NCBI GenBank assembly: GCA_904066235.2
Contig: CAJFCV020000004.1
Location: 6,944,001-7,008,000, forward strand
Length of the DNA: 64,000 nt
Source: Bursaphelenchus xylophilus
Lineage: Eukaryota; Nematoda; Chromadorea; Rhabditida; Aphelenchoididae
Direction: 5' to 3'
Shown: positions 47,702 through 60,931 of the stretch, one piece after another
Layout of the letters: every line of letters starts with the position of its first letter
How positions within the stretch are numbered: position 1 is the first letter of the stretch
Notes under the pieces: model-generated
What the model was told of the DNA's origin: nothing
Database searches by the model: none
The model's input: only the letters and a program-made list of their open reading frames with translations
Program-made: the position numbers and the translations under genes

Positions 47702-50700
47702 TTATTTACCATAGTATAAAGTATTACTATTACTGCTCGATCGTGATCGAAATCCGGAAGATAAAGTGGAATGAGTGGACATGGATGCCGAGGAGTGACC
47801 TGAAATTACATAATAAATAATTCAAACGACAGGTGTGAGACTACTTGAGTTATGATCACATTACATTATTTTATCCATGTTAATCCTTTGCCCAAAATTT
47901 GAAATAAAGCGTTAAGTTGCGCAATCACTTACTCAAAGCACTCGAAGAATGCAGATGCAGATTCGATTGACGGTTCTGAAGCCAGGAAAAAAAGGTAAAC
48001 ATCTGCGAGGCAAAGAGTACGGTAATTATCATCAGAAGAGCGATGGCAAACGATCTTTTCACACAAATCTTGCTGTTCTCAGCGTCTGAAACCATAAGGA
48101 ACATAAGAAAAAGGTCACTTACCGCATTCCATAGTGTTATTCAACAAACTTTCACTGAACTCATTGACATCTTGATCAGTCTGAGCTTGAGATATTGTAC
48201 TCATTACGACTGACTTGGTCAAGGGAAAGGGAGTCGTGATTATATTATCCTCGTTTTCCTGTCGTTCCGGAGAATCTAGGATAGTAAAGGACCCTTGGGC
48301 CATGCTCTGCTCAATTGTTTCACCTTGTAAAAGCTAAAATATTGCTCACGATAACTGTAAGAAAGATCAAAAATTGCATATTACTTTTTTCTGGATGGCT
48401 TCCCCTCGGATCTTATCATACTGTTCGATCATTGATGCTAATTCCTTTATGGTTTGACGTTTCTTCCGGCCAAAACTCATTAATGATGAGTTGGGTTTGG
48501 CTTCATCACAATTGATCTGGAAATTTGATTTAATGATCGGATCCAAATTAAATTGCGTAATAGTATTCGAGATCATCGAATGGAGATAAAATTAAATTCC
48601 CTTACCGGATCGCATTTTTCCACACAAATATTGATGGAACATCTGATCCTGACCCTCTTGGATCCATCGAATCTGAAGACTTTGATCTTGGTGCTGAATC
48701 CCTCACTGGTCTCCTCAACCGGTCCTTTTATTAATTGACCTTTCACCCTTTTCTCGGGACAACTATAAAATCAAAGTCATTAACGGATTCTACATAACTT
48801 TGGAAGCGATTTAATAAAATTGATTTTATTACTTGCCCTCCAACAATCAGTGGGAGTGGGGCTGGATCAGGCGGGAGTCCCTCCAATCTCTCGGCCGTGC
48901 ATTCTTCCACCAAGAATCCCAACCGTTCGCCTTCCACCCCCTTCTTCAACTCTTCTGATATTTTCCATCGGAGCTCCAACTCTTCTCCCAAACTTACAGT
49001 ATTCACGGGAATACCGTCTTTCAATATTGACATTACTACTTTCTCGGGGATTGCCGGAGGGCTCATATGGAAGACCGGGCGCGGAGGATCGTGGGATATC
49101 TCGGTGGATCGCGCACTGTAATTTTAATTGATGTTTATAGACAATTAGATTGTGCAAAAAATAAAACGCTGTATTTACAAAAACAAAATATGTAAATATT
49201 ACCTTTTCTCATTTTTGACAATATTAGAATAATCGCAAGTCACATTGAATATGCGGTCTTGTCCAGTCATCAACGATGGAATCCCCATTGAGTTCTTTTG
49301 GACTACTACAATATAAGACCATAGACTTGGTGCCAATTCAATTCCTGGACAAACTTGATTAGTATTTGTGGACGAGGGATACGGTATCTCTAATCTCGCA
49401 TCCCTCGCATCTTCAAAAGTATTTCGGCAAGTTGAGGAATGATCTTTGATAAAGATGGCTCCGGTTGAGGGTTCATCAAAATGAGCGTCTATTTGGATCC
49501 CATCCAAGCGACAATCCGTCTCGATTACTGTAACATTCCACTTAAAATGACGTCATACTTACTTCCATTCTTCTTCTTAGCTGGTGTTGTGCTCATCGTC
49601 ACGTCCTCAGCTGAAGTTATTGCCGTTGTGGCTTCTCCGGAAAGTGTAAACGGAGTGTTCTCAACAGTTACATCCATATTTGGCATAAACATCGGCCTCA
49701 TTTTGGGAGGATCGGTAAACGATTTATGGTCGTCTGAGAGGTTGGATTTGGACGGTCTGACTTCGTAATCACAAACATTATCAAAGTAATCAACCTTCTC
49801 AGCCGACTTGAAGAGATCCGGATCCGAAAATTGACTCTTCTTATTGAGAACACATTCGTCCTGAACATAATAATATTTGCACAAAGAACTTACAATATCC
49901 TTGAAGAACATGACGGAATTACAATCTTCGGCCAGTTGGAGACATTGGAAAAGACATTCACTGAGGCTGTTTGTGATGATGACACGCTCTCTGATCTCCA
50001 ACATTCTGTTCGGAATCATATCAAATGAGGTGTCTTTGCATTTTACTGGTCCTGAAGTGATAATTGCTAAGTTTACTTTTCTTAGAATAAGCTCACCTTG
50101 TAAACAAAACTTTTCGAGATATTGTCCAGCTGATATTGAACTCAATTCAGATATCAGGGCTCCATTGCTACTTTTTTTTCCGGTGGCCAGACTTCCCGTT
50201 TCCGCCGATAACCTGCATTCTTTCTTGCTGGAAGTGTAAACAAATGCTTTGCATGGAAAAATCTCGGATCCAACCGTATTGTCCTAAACTTATGGACATG
50301 TTGAATGAATGAAAATTTTACAACTAATATTTTTTGATAGTGAAATGTAATATCTCACCGTGCAGGCCTGTTTGCACTCTTCGCTGGACAGTCCCCCCAT
50401 TATGACGTCTTTATCTTCACCGATCTCAAAGTCATCCATCCGAATCCAATGCACTTTATAGCCGTCTGCACATTGGACTGAAATAAAGTAAGAGTTCGAA
50501 GCTTGTCTGTGGTAACAAACCATCGAAACAATTGTTTTCAAAATAATCGACCAGTTGAAATTTGGTGTCAGATGAGAATAGATGAGGCGCGGTCTTCCTC
50601 TGTTCCCGATTCATAATGCATTCTCCTGTCTCATAGTAATACATAACTGATTTACAATCGATATGCATTCGTTCCCTAGATTCCAGACATTCCAATAGAC

Positions 50701-51255
50701 ATTGTGATAGACTCTTTACGGATAATACTTCCATGGCATGGCCCGTGAGAATCTTTTGGGGAAATCGCTCAAAACTATAAGGGGCCACGCAAAGATTGTT
50801 CGCTAAAATACAATTTTTTAAATATTGTAAATCGCACAGTTTGCTTAAAAAATGGGTGACAGCTCACTTGGAATACAGATTTGTTGAAACAAAGCCAGTC
50901 CATTGTTGGTGGCCGGCATTAAAACGGCTTTTCCAACAGGTTGGGCCGAGTTTTTCTTGAGGGCACAAGTCTGTTTCTGAGCATTATATTCAAATGTTTT
51001 GCAGGGAACCCCCTAAATAAATATCATTTTAATTTAAAATTATCACCGTAAGCTATGTTGACTTACATTACTATTCTTTGTACACTCCATTGCACAATGA
51101 TTGAGCGTGACATCAGTCAGCAAAAGCAATGGCTCCTCGATTGTGAGGACCTTTTCCGTCCTCAAATAAGTCGTTTTATTCTCGCCATTACAATTATCAT
51201 TAAATTGAGCATTGATTACGAGGAGCAGAAGAAAAGGGAGGAGGTAGATGAACAT
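47702..51255 (-). CDS. noah-2: PAN/Apple and ZP-domain apical matrix protein (NOAH type)
   Basis: Transmembrane apical extracellular-matrix protein of the NOAH class, needed for cuticle and embryo shape in C. elegans. A signal peptide (IYLLPFLLLLVINAQ) is followed by about four PAN/Apple modules. These have regularly spaced cysteines and the repeated phrases VDYFENNCF and VDYFDNVCD. A threonine/serine linker leads to a ZP domain from about 49507 to 48743 (TETDCRLDGIQIDAHF, RIFNVTCDYS, then the ZP-C half). A furin site RKKR at 48457-48468 follows the ZP domain. A membrane span (SFAIALLMIITVLFASQMF) lies near 48000-48060, with a short serine-rich cytosolic tail ending at 47702. About a dozen exons are joined by eye. 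NOAH-2 rather than NOAH-1 is suggested only by presumed linkage. Confidence 0.8.
48457..48468 (-). other. Furin-type cleavage site of the ZP protein
   Basis: These codons read RKKR within FGRKKRQT, downstream of the last ZP cysteines and upstream of the membrane span. This is the usual place for the consensus furin site that releases ZP proteins for polymerisation. Confidence 0.75.
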
Positions 51256-52110
51256 AACAGAGGCATATGCGGATCTTATTCCAATAATTATCCACCTTCT
51301 CCGCAGGCGACTTCTGTATTACTGGTTTTTTTCTTTTATGGGTCAAACGGACTTTCGCCGAATTTTCAGGTTTATTTATAATAGTATTGTTGTAAATTAG
51401 TACCGAGTTCCCATTTCGAATACAGTTATTTCAACAGTTTATATCCTAATCAATTGTAAGATTACATGTTTCTTTCCCGACCTTTGAAGTTCAAAAAAAC
51501 CTCCATTTGATGATTAACGAATTTTTATTTTATCTATTCAATTGGTTGCGTGTACATGAAAGACAAGTGGTTAATTTGCATAAATGCCTGAGGCGATTTA
51601 ATGACCTCAGGTCATTATGGAAAGACCGAAGATTAGATTACATCGAGATGACTAGAATAATATAAAATCTACCGAAAGAAACCTGTTTCAAATTGAAATA
51701 CATAAGTCGAGAAAATTTGATGAGCAGGTACAGGAAAATACGATCAACATACTAGAGGAAAGGGTATTTAAGGACAATACCTTGCAGGGAATACCGAGAA
51801 AAGATTACATATAGGGAGATGAACATGACTGGCATGGACAGGGAATATAGGTCAGGACTACTGGAACACAACAGTTACAAGTTTGTACATACAAAAGAAA
51901 AATATCATGGATGGGCTGAGGACAAGCTCAAGTCGAAGATCAACAACAGTTTGGCAACACGAAGAGAGGATACGGTAGGATGACTAGTAAATGCAGTAAT
52001 AAATAAGTAACGGCAAGAGAACGAGAGAGACCGGACTGACGTTGGACTAGGTCTGCTTGGAGACACTCTGCGAACCGAGACACTCCGCCGAAGGATTGGC
52101 TGGCATTGTC
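51256..52110. other. Intergenic, C2H2 factor to ZP gene
   Basis: The ZP gene's promoter and the 3' flank of the zinc-finger gene, both minus strand. I see no supported gene or repeat. Confidence 0.4.
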
Positions 52111-54343
52111 TTAGATACTCAACTGATGGCTGGACTGGACTGGCTGCGATTGGCGAGCCAAATCGTTTAATGCCGTCAGAATATTGGCAGTGTCCGAATG
52201 CTGGGAAGTGGGCAGAAGACCGGCCAGCTGTTGCTCTGACCGTTCCATGGGCTGGGCACGTTGCTGTTCCAGAACCTTGAGCAGGAGTTGTTCATTGAGA
52301 TCGGATTGGGAGGGGTATGCGAGGGAGGCGGGCGGAGACAACAAGTTCTGGGAGACAGTTGCAGTCTGAGGCTGATTCTGCTGCTGGACTTCCATCAACA
52401 AACGGAGCAGTTGTTGCTCAGCCAGCAGATTGTCCAGGGTGCTTTTGTAATTGTTGTTCACCAGCATTTCATGACCACCTTGTTGGAGCTCTTGATTGGG
52501 GAGAAAAGAAGAGGTGGGTGGGGGAAGAAGAGGCTGTTGTTGGGGTTGCTGGAGCAGGCTGAGTAGTTCGGCGGACTTGAGGTTTTGTAGAAATTGAAGA
52601 GTCGATGAACTGCTGGCATCGTAGAGATTTTGATTGAGTAAGTAATTCGATTGAGGAGGCAGGCCGAAGGTGGGGGTGGTCATGGTGGGAGAGGTGAGCT
52701 GACTGAGAAGACCGGGGTTCATCAGAGGGTCTAGAAGACTCTGGGCAGGGTATTCTGGCTTGTTCAAATGGACTGGCTCGGGACGGAGAGGACCGGCTAA
52801 AAATTTAAGGCATTAATTGTTGATTCCAATGTGTATAAAGTTAGAAGTGATTAAAACTTACATAAAAGTCCATGGTTGATGTCAAGACTTCGTTTCCTCT
52901 CGCTGTCCAAGTCCAACAAGTCCTGAGGATCATCCAGCCGGCTCGGTGAGGATTCAGAATCGTTAGTGACCACAGATCCTCGCCGATTCAGGAGATTCTG
53001 GCATTTCTCTTGATGGACTTTGAGACTGATCTTCTGAACAAAGCTCAGACCACAAGCCTCACATTGGAAGGAGCCGGCTTGAGGTTGAACAATATTGAAA
53101 GTCTTCTCGCATAATTTGCATAACACTGAAGGATAAGAGTAATTCTTTCCACAGAGTTTGCACATTCCATCAATGGAATCGGTGGATTCTTTGCGAGAAC
53201 TGGATGATGAAATGTTATGAGTAGCTTCATGAGCAGTCAATTGGGACTTCTAAAATTTTAGAATCAATAAGTAAATTTCATTATAATACACTCTTGCGTT
53301 AAAAGTTATTTAATTACCTGAATGAAGGTCCGATTGCACTGTGCACAAGAGTAGGGTCTCTCTCCAGTGTGAGTTCTCTCATGAGATTGGAGATTTCCTT
53401 GAGAGGCAAACGCCTTAGGGCAATATTTGCAGCAATAAGGTCGCTCTCCAGTATGAGTTCGTATGTGAACTTGAAGACTTCCAGCATAAGCGAAACTCTT
53501 CTGACAGAACTTGCACACATGCTTCCTCTCCGTCTGTTCATGCACTTGTTTTACATGTAATTTCAAGTAATTCTTTAGGGTAAAAGTCTTGGGACAACAT
53601 GGGCATTGGAAAACCTTGTCCCCGTGGGTCTTCTTGTGTGTGTAGAGGGCTGATGGAGAACTCAAACACTTGTCACACTTGGGGCATTTATAATTCCTGA
53701 TCCCCAGATGGGCGCTCTTTTCGTGAACAGTCTTGGTGCCATACTGAGCGAACGTTTTCTCGCAGTATTTACACTTATATGGGCGTTCTCCCGTGTGAGT
53801 CCGTTCATGAACTTGAAGCGTCGCCTTCTGGGCGAACCTCTTATCACAGAAATGACATTTGAAGGGCTTTTCGCCCGTGTGGCATCGTTTGTGGGACTCC
53901 AGGATCGAGAGATAAGGGAATCCCTTTCCACAAATGTCACAGATATGACGCTTCTCAATCACCGACTGTTTTCGGGATGATACTAATGTGGCCGAATGCT
54001 CATCAAGAGTGGATTCAGAAGAGGAAGAAGTCGGGGACATACCCGAAGAGTTGTTGGTGGGAGGCTTCAGGTTGTGGATCTGACTCGATTCCGGAGAGCT
54101 GGGTAGTAGAGCATTAGAAGTTGTAGAACACGCTGAAGAAGTGCATGGGGATCCTGGAGAGAGGACCGGGAGTTCGCGAGACGTCGAGGAACGAGTCGAT
54201 GAAGTCTCATGGATAAGGATACTGGGGGATGTGGAGGAGGTGGGCGAGGCGGTGGAGATGTGCTCGTCCACTATCTCCGAGGGGAATGAATGGAAGGCGC
54301 CCGGTTGGGCTACAAGAACGTCCGATTCGGCCACTTGGACCAT
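52111..54343 (-). CDS. Multi-finger C2H2 transcription factor with Q/L-rich tail
   Basis: Three exons (54343-53318, 53249-52862, 52796-52111) give 699 residues. A serine/threonine/proline-rich N-terminus (about 130 residues) precedes a tandem block of eight or more C2H2 fingers. Standard TGEKPF/TGERPY linkers are seen at several places, e.g. CDICGKGFPYLSILESHKRC, CKYCPKAFASQGNLQSHERT and CAQCNRTFIQKSQLTAHEAT. Two further fingers follow: a degenerate CKLC pair, and CEACGLSFVQKISLKVHQEK. The last 220 residues are leucine- and glutamine-rich (SLLQQPQQQPLLPPP), typical of an activation or aggregation-prone domain. The finger array resembles Kruppel-type regulators. I cannot assign it to a named nematode gene with confidence. 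Confidence 0.88.
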
Positions 54344-57300
54344 GATTTGTAAGTATCTGCAATATCAGACTAAGTCTGGGTTTTAGCGACGTTTACGCGC
54401 AACAATTATGGAAAGGCCTAGACTCAAATGAGATGTGTTTATTTTGATTAGCGAACTCAACCCCTCCAAGTGTCCTATAGAATGTAAACAGGCCCTCAGG
54501 GAACAAACAACCCTGCTCTCTTATATTCTATCGGATCATCGTGAACGCTGAGAGATACGGTGCTACGAGACATACTACGGTGATAATGATAAAACGGACA
54601 TATACCGAAAAGACATAGTTGTTGTTTCTGATTTTGTTCTTTTTTGCCTGAGGGCCTAAGAATGGACAGTGTCCAGAGGCACCGCCCCCTTTTCTCATTC
54701 TTTTTTTCAGCATGGCACTGGAATCCGCGTGTTTTTTCGGTGTCGCCCGGTACCACGACCTTCTCCTTCCACCGCAATGACCACTCTCCGCTTTTTCCCT
54801 CCGGCCCTAGGGGTCCCGCTCGCTTCGAGAAAAATGGCCGCTGGCTCGTTTTTTCGCCCCCCTCCATTTTTTTCTCTTTCAGTCAGCCGGCTGTCTTTTT
54901 CGGGGGGTTTTTTAGTTGGTGGTGCCGAGCCGCACCAGGCTCAAGGAGAAATTTTAAATGGCCGAAAAAAGGGTTTTTGGATAAAAGGGGGATCCGAGTG
55001 GACATGCCAAGTTCAGATTAAGAAATTCACGTGGAAAGAGACGTGACCAAGCGAAGGGTGGCCGGGAAAGGTGGCCAAGAAAACACCCGTGAATAAAATA
55101 ATAATTTAAGTCATCAAGTCGGGTTACGGTAAAATTGACGATATCACAATTCATTAAAAGATGTGAAATTTAAATATTCAAAAATGGAAGTCTTGGCCAT
55201 GCTGCAACGAGGGTAATCAGTTCATGGCAGAAAGACAAAAAGCAAAAGTAAAATCAAATAAAAAACAGTTGAAAATGTAATTCTCCCCACCAAAATTAAA
55301 TCGCTTAAAGTCATGAAGGTCAAAATGTTTGCATGGCGCGACATCAATGTGAGACGAATAATAATATAAAACAACGAAAAGAGAGTAACAATTAAATAAT
55401 ACAGTAGCCGGGATCGAAATAGAAGCCCCAAAATTAGTGATCGGGATCGCAACACCCGCTCCGCGTCCCCAAAAAACAAACAACACGGTGCGGGGAATCC
55501 GCGGAATCAGAAGTGACGGCGGCCCGGAGCACGGAACGATGCGCTCCCGATCGTACTTGCCGGTGTTTGGGGGGCGGGGCCTTCTTCTTTTTGCTCTGTT
55601 TTTGTTTCTTTTCTCGGGCTGGCAGTGGCCGTCCCGTTTTTTGTTTGGTACGTGTATGTGCTTGGCGATTTCGACGAGTGTGCTGGCCAGTCCCATTTTT
55701 TGCACTCTTCCCTCGGTCCCCGTGACTCCGCCCCCCGGCTCTGTTAACTTTGCACTTTTTAGCCGAAAAACTTTTTTGTGCGGTCAGAGAAAATGCGCAA
55801 AAAGTAAAAGAGAAAAGAGTAATTACCTTGATAAAAACGATATACAAAAAAGTACAAGACAAGGAATTGGTGGAGATAGAAAAGTCGGGAGCGGGTCAAA
55901 CGGAAAGTGATAAGATTCCTTTTATTGAATTTGCACATTCAAATCAAAATGACCTTTGTAAAACAGCGTCTCCGTTTACAAAAAAGGACCAAGGTATTGG
56001 TTTCAAAATATTTTTTACATTTATTCATGTAAATGGCCATTGAATGGAATGCGGAAAGGGGTTATAATTAGCACGGTGCATACCTTAATGAGCCATAAAG
56101 AATTGCTCATAAAAGCAGGTGCAAAAAGTCAAAGATTAGAAAATTGCATACAAGAAATGCTATAGTCGGAATGCATGATTTACATCCAGAAGAAACTTTC
56201 CTACCAGATTTGGAACTCTTGGAATTAAAAATATAAATCAAGGTCAGAAAACTAGTAACCAAATTTATGTAATGAGATTCCTGTCTTTTGTTCATTCCCA
56301 ACATATTCTTGATATTCTAATTATGCTTACACATTCTTGGCACTTCCAATTTGTCCCCATATTCTTCTTTTTGTACCTACAAAAAGAAAACTACTCCTTT
56401 CGACTTCTATCCTTGTCTTGTATGTAACACGAACTACATTTCCTTGTTCTCAAAATGTTATTTGTTTTTTACGTAGCATTCCCGGCATTTTTAGAACCAG
56501 TGGCTTGACCAAAGACTATTTATTTAACACGTTTAACAGAATATTTAAAGTAATTTTGGCCGTTCTATGGCCGAATTTCTTTTAAAACTTGCGCCTGAGT
56601 ATTTCAAAACATGTTTACCGTATGTCGGGCTTTATAAATAATTTTTATTTATACTTTTTTCTTCCAAAATTCGTCGCCTTATTTGGATTAATCTCGAAAT
56701 TTGGATCCGATTATGAGAATTGCCGTGATCGCCTTAGGGCCGTGGTCTAAGTCCGGCGTAATCGGGGCTTAAAGAGTATCGCAATGTATAGGACTGACCT
56801 CTGTGCCTTTCTCTTTTTTTTATTTTTTCGCCCCGTTCCGCCACCCGGCACAGCCTGGGACAGCCGAACGCGTCGTTCCTTTCATTTCTCTTCTTCTCCT
56901 TCGCTTCGAGAGAAATAAACGGGGAAAGGGAATCGAGATGAAAAAAATCCCTGTTGCGTGATGACTGCACTGATTCAACGCGATGGAAAAGGCGCGAGAG
57001 ATTTGCAAGCGGTTCGAAGGTCATGAATAACAAAATTCGAGCGAGGAGCGTCCGTATTTTGGGAAACAGCAAAAGTAATCCGCCCAAAGACACGGTAACT
57101 CAGGCTACGATGTGTTTTGATGAGAAATCGCCGCAGGGCAAACGAATCTGTAGCCAATAGATTCGTCTTATTTCAGTCATCTTTGTATAAAGAGTCATAA
57201 TTTTTTGAGAATACTCTCGAAAAACAACTCTATAAATGGGTGCCAAATACAAATTCTTTTTTTTCAACATTTGTTACACTGTCGAGTATTATTAAACTCT

Positions 57301-59690
57301 TATCCATGCCCGGCATTACCTGGCACATAACATTTAAGCATCCGTGTCATGTAATGTTTCATATTGCTTGGCTGCAAATGGAAGTACAATTGCAATTCAC
57401 CTCACGCCGTGCCAGTTACATCTTGTAATGTAATCCGGGAAAATTCGAATGGAATTCGGATATATAATTTGTATGAAGTAAACAAGATAAAATTAAGCCG
57501 GAAATAGCCGAATGATTATTTATTTTTATTTCGTGCCGCCCATGACCATGCACTTTGTGGCCAGAGGACGTTGGGAAGGGGTCGGGGGAGTGACCAGCCC
57601 GTGCCAACACGTGCTGTCACTCTTTTCTTTTCTCTCCGTCGCTTATTTTGGGCGTTCTCAAAAAAGAGAATTTTTATTTTTTTAATCACAAAAAGAGACG
57701 GAAAGAGGATATACAAGGAAGGAGAAGGTACGGTAGGACTATTAATTGGAGTCAGAGGTCGAATGTGAGAGAGTGAGGATTAACAGGGACCAAGGAACAT
57801 CTAGCCAAGTACAGGTTTAATACTCTGTTCATTCAGATGAACATGATCCTAATTGTAAGGGAAAATGAATAGACTCACAGAGGAGCCTCTGCAAAACGAA
57901 CTCAATTAAATTTCCATAACAAACAATTTTAGAGGCCCAAGGCCCAATTTTAAGCAAAAATGAATCTCCGTACAACAAACCCCTCCTATAACAAATTTTT
58001 TGGTTCGTTGTGCAGCACGTTGTTGTATTGGACATCAAGTACTCGTTACGTATTTACGTAGAATCATTGGTCAATCTGACTTGCTCGAACGATCAAAAAG
58101 GGGATCTTTTTTAGAAATTTTAGATCACAGAAATGCCTAATATAAATTAGATTAATCCACGTGAAACAAATTTTCAGAATCTCACCTTACGCCCTTTCCC
58201 CGCTACATTTCAGTCTCTGTTCTTTTAATCTTTTTTAGTTACGTACGTTCGGACACTAATTTTATCCGTTTTTTTGGCCAGACCCTAAGGCGATTTGAAG
58301 TCATTTCCATCGTTTTAAAGGGGGATCCTTTAACCAGTACAATAACCGAAATAACTCGTTTAATATCGGCGACACTTAAAGCGCTCAAAAATCCCTGATT
58401 ATGGCCTTAGGGTCTAAAGAGGGCAGAGTGGACTAGTCCAGTGTCATTCGGTGCACGGAGAACAAAAAAAAAAAGATGAAGAAAATCAAAATAATCCTGG
58501 AATTAGATTAAAGGCTTCTGAAGCCAATGGTTGTGGCCTAGGCGGGATAGTAAGATTTGACTTTCGATGCAACAGGTTACACCAACAATTTTTTAACGCA
58601 AATTCCACGAACTAATCGAACGTACCCAATATATTTATTAAACATGGATTTCGTCACAAGCTTTGGAAATATTTTGGAATATCAAAATGCGCGAAAATAA
58701 AACAATAATACCAAAATGAGATTTCGAAATGAGTTCGCAATCTTTTTTTTGGGATATGGGTCAAAAAAGGGCCAGGAACAATGGGGAATTTGCATTTGGG
58801 CGAATTACCGTAACCCGAATCGATTTTGGAGGGAAAATGCGACAAAAAACAACTGGGGATCCATTAAACCAGAAATTTGAATCTTGAAAAGTAGTTAAAA
58901 AGATCGCCCATTAAATGCCCAGTGGTCATTAAAGATATCTTCCACTGACCCCGTTAACATCATCCTCTTTATGGGATATTATTGTAGGAAGATCAGGGAG
59001 GATGATCCCGACGAAACCCGCTTAATTAATTGGTCATTTTCGTTTTTCCAAATCCATACAAAGTAAAAGTAAAAAACGAAAATAAACTTGAGACCACGCC
59101 CCTTCATGCCCTCCGGGTTCTTTCCTTCGCTTTCCGCTTTTTTCTTGCTTATCGCGAGAAAGGAAAAAACGAGTGACCAGTGGCGATTGGCACGGCCTGA
59201 CACCACAGCAAGCCCTGAGGTGAATTCCATATTATTTTGGGGAATAAACGGAGAAGGGACAACATCCAGCACACGAATCTGCATTCTTCTGCATCACATT
59301 TGTTGTCAAAAAACACAAATACAAATGAGATTAGGCCCGGAAATAAAGTTTTTTGTAAAGTTTGGAACCAAATTAAAGATCCAACTTATTTTAGCGTTCA
59401 ATTCGCAGGTAAACCAATTCCCAAATTTCGAAAAGAGTAATCTCTGAAGTGTAAGATAACTTCATCATGAGAGTAAAAGTGCTTTCTAGCCACGACTCAA
59501 CTCCCTAACTGACCATTGAGAATTCGAAAACCGTGGCTTATTCTACTGAACGCATTACAATATAGAAAAGCTGGGTCAAAGTTTGTTTTGTGGGTGTTCA
59601 TCCCTCAAATCGGGTCATTGAACATGAAAGCGTTCCCCGTATTATCTTTTATTATCCGAAGTGACTGTACATTTAGACGAGTTAGAGAGA
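54344..59690. other. Gene-poor 5.3-kb tract upstream of the C2H2 factor
   Basis: No exon chain was found on either strand. GC-richer islands (54640-54960, 55430-55740) alternate with AT-rich DNA. Around 57930-58030 loosely repeated words (GTTGTTATA, TTGTTATGG, GTTGTACGG on the minus strand) hint at a decayed repeat. It is most likely regulatory DNA of the zinc-finger gene plus the 3' flank of csn-4. Confidence 0.45.
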
Positions 59691-60694
59691 TCAGTTGGGC
59701 TGATTTTGGACTCGTTGGGCATGCCATTCGGGATGATGAGTGGCGATGAGTTCGTTGACCCGGTTGGTCTGTTCGCAAACAGAAATCACATAAGAGTTCC
59801 AATCAATCGGCGATTTCTTTTCGGGTTCTGGAAGTTCCGAGCAAGTAAAATTTTAAAGTTCGTAGGAACAAAACCAAGAATAATAATAAGATTTTACCTT
59901 TAAAAGTGATGAGTCTATCAATCTGATCAACCTCTCCGTTCAGACTACCGGTAGAAATAAGTCTAGTAACAGCAGTTTCCACAAGTTCTGGAGCAATTCC
60001 CAGCAATTCACTGACGTCATCAAAGGATACGCACTTGTAGATACGGGATACGGCCAGCAAATTGTGTTGGAGAACTGCTTTCTCGAGGATAGTGTTGCCA
60101 TCTCTGTCCCTGATCTTCTGATTCTCTTTCAGAAGGACTTCAAAATGAGGTAACTGGAGGGAATCAACAATTATTTTACAAAAATGATTACAATTAAACC
60201 AATTGTACTTGTTATACATACCAAATCAGGAGAAATCAGCTTCTCCATAAACATATTTTGGAGAATCTTAAACCCAACAAAATTCTCGACCCGATCATCT
60301 TTAACCAGCAGTTTCAACAGCCTTGTTCTGTGCATTCCAGGAGGTGCCAGCACAGTGCAGATAACCGAGTTCTGCAAAGCCTGGGTCTTCTCATCCGCAG
60401 TTAGTTGGGATCTGACGGAGAGGTCGTAATATCGCAGACCGGCTTCCGCAAACCTATTATTCTTGTCCAAAATCTGGGCATACAAGGCCTAAATTTTTTA
60501 TACAATGAATTTGAATGGCGTTTACTTACTTTATATCTGATCATGAGGTTTTCATCAGAAATTTGAGCCTGCAACATAGACGCCCTGGTCACATTATTCT
60601 CAGCCTCTTCCAAATCATTCGCTTGAAGTGCCGTCTCAGCAGCCCGAAGATGCTCCACCATCTTTTCGGTCGCTTCCTCAGCTGGTACAGCCAT
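59691..60694 (-). CDS. csn-4: COP9 signalosome subunit 4, N-terminally short
   Basis: PCI-domain scaffold subunit of the COP9 signalosome. Four exons (60694-60530, 60488-60222, 60153-59898, 59827-59691) give 274 residues against about 400 usual. The retained part aligns with the C-terminal two thirds: NNVTRASMLQAQISDENLMI, FAEAGLRYYDLS, AVLQHNLLAVSRIYKCVSFD (winged helix) and GSLNGEVDQIDRLITF. The C-terminal helix ends HHPEWHAQ, like the family's PEWTAQ. The missing part is the N-terminal helical repeat region. Only 237 bp separate the cct-8 stop from this ATG, with a CTTTTAG acceptor 17 nt before it, so an operon position is likely and there is no room for the missing exons. Confidence 0.9.
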
Positions 60695-60931
60695 CTTAGA
60701 AATTAGAAGATCTAAAAGACAAAATATGGCACTGTATAAGAGCTAAACACCCGTGGCCAAAAATACTTCAAATAGCCGTACGATGTAAACATTGAGTACA
60801 ATAGTTATCGAAATTTTTACAAGCTTTATTAGAACAATTAGCAATCAAAAGCAACAAGAACAGGGACTTCAAAGTTGAGATTTGCAATTTTCGGTAAAAA
60901 AGGAGGATCTTAGGATTCTTGACGAGAATTC

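Noticed and set aside
54500..56050. Frames of 120-160 codons in both orientations
   Set aside because: They overlap one another on both strands, have skewed low-complexity composition and no recognisable domain.
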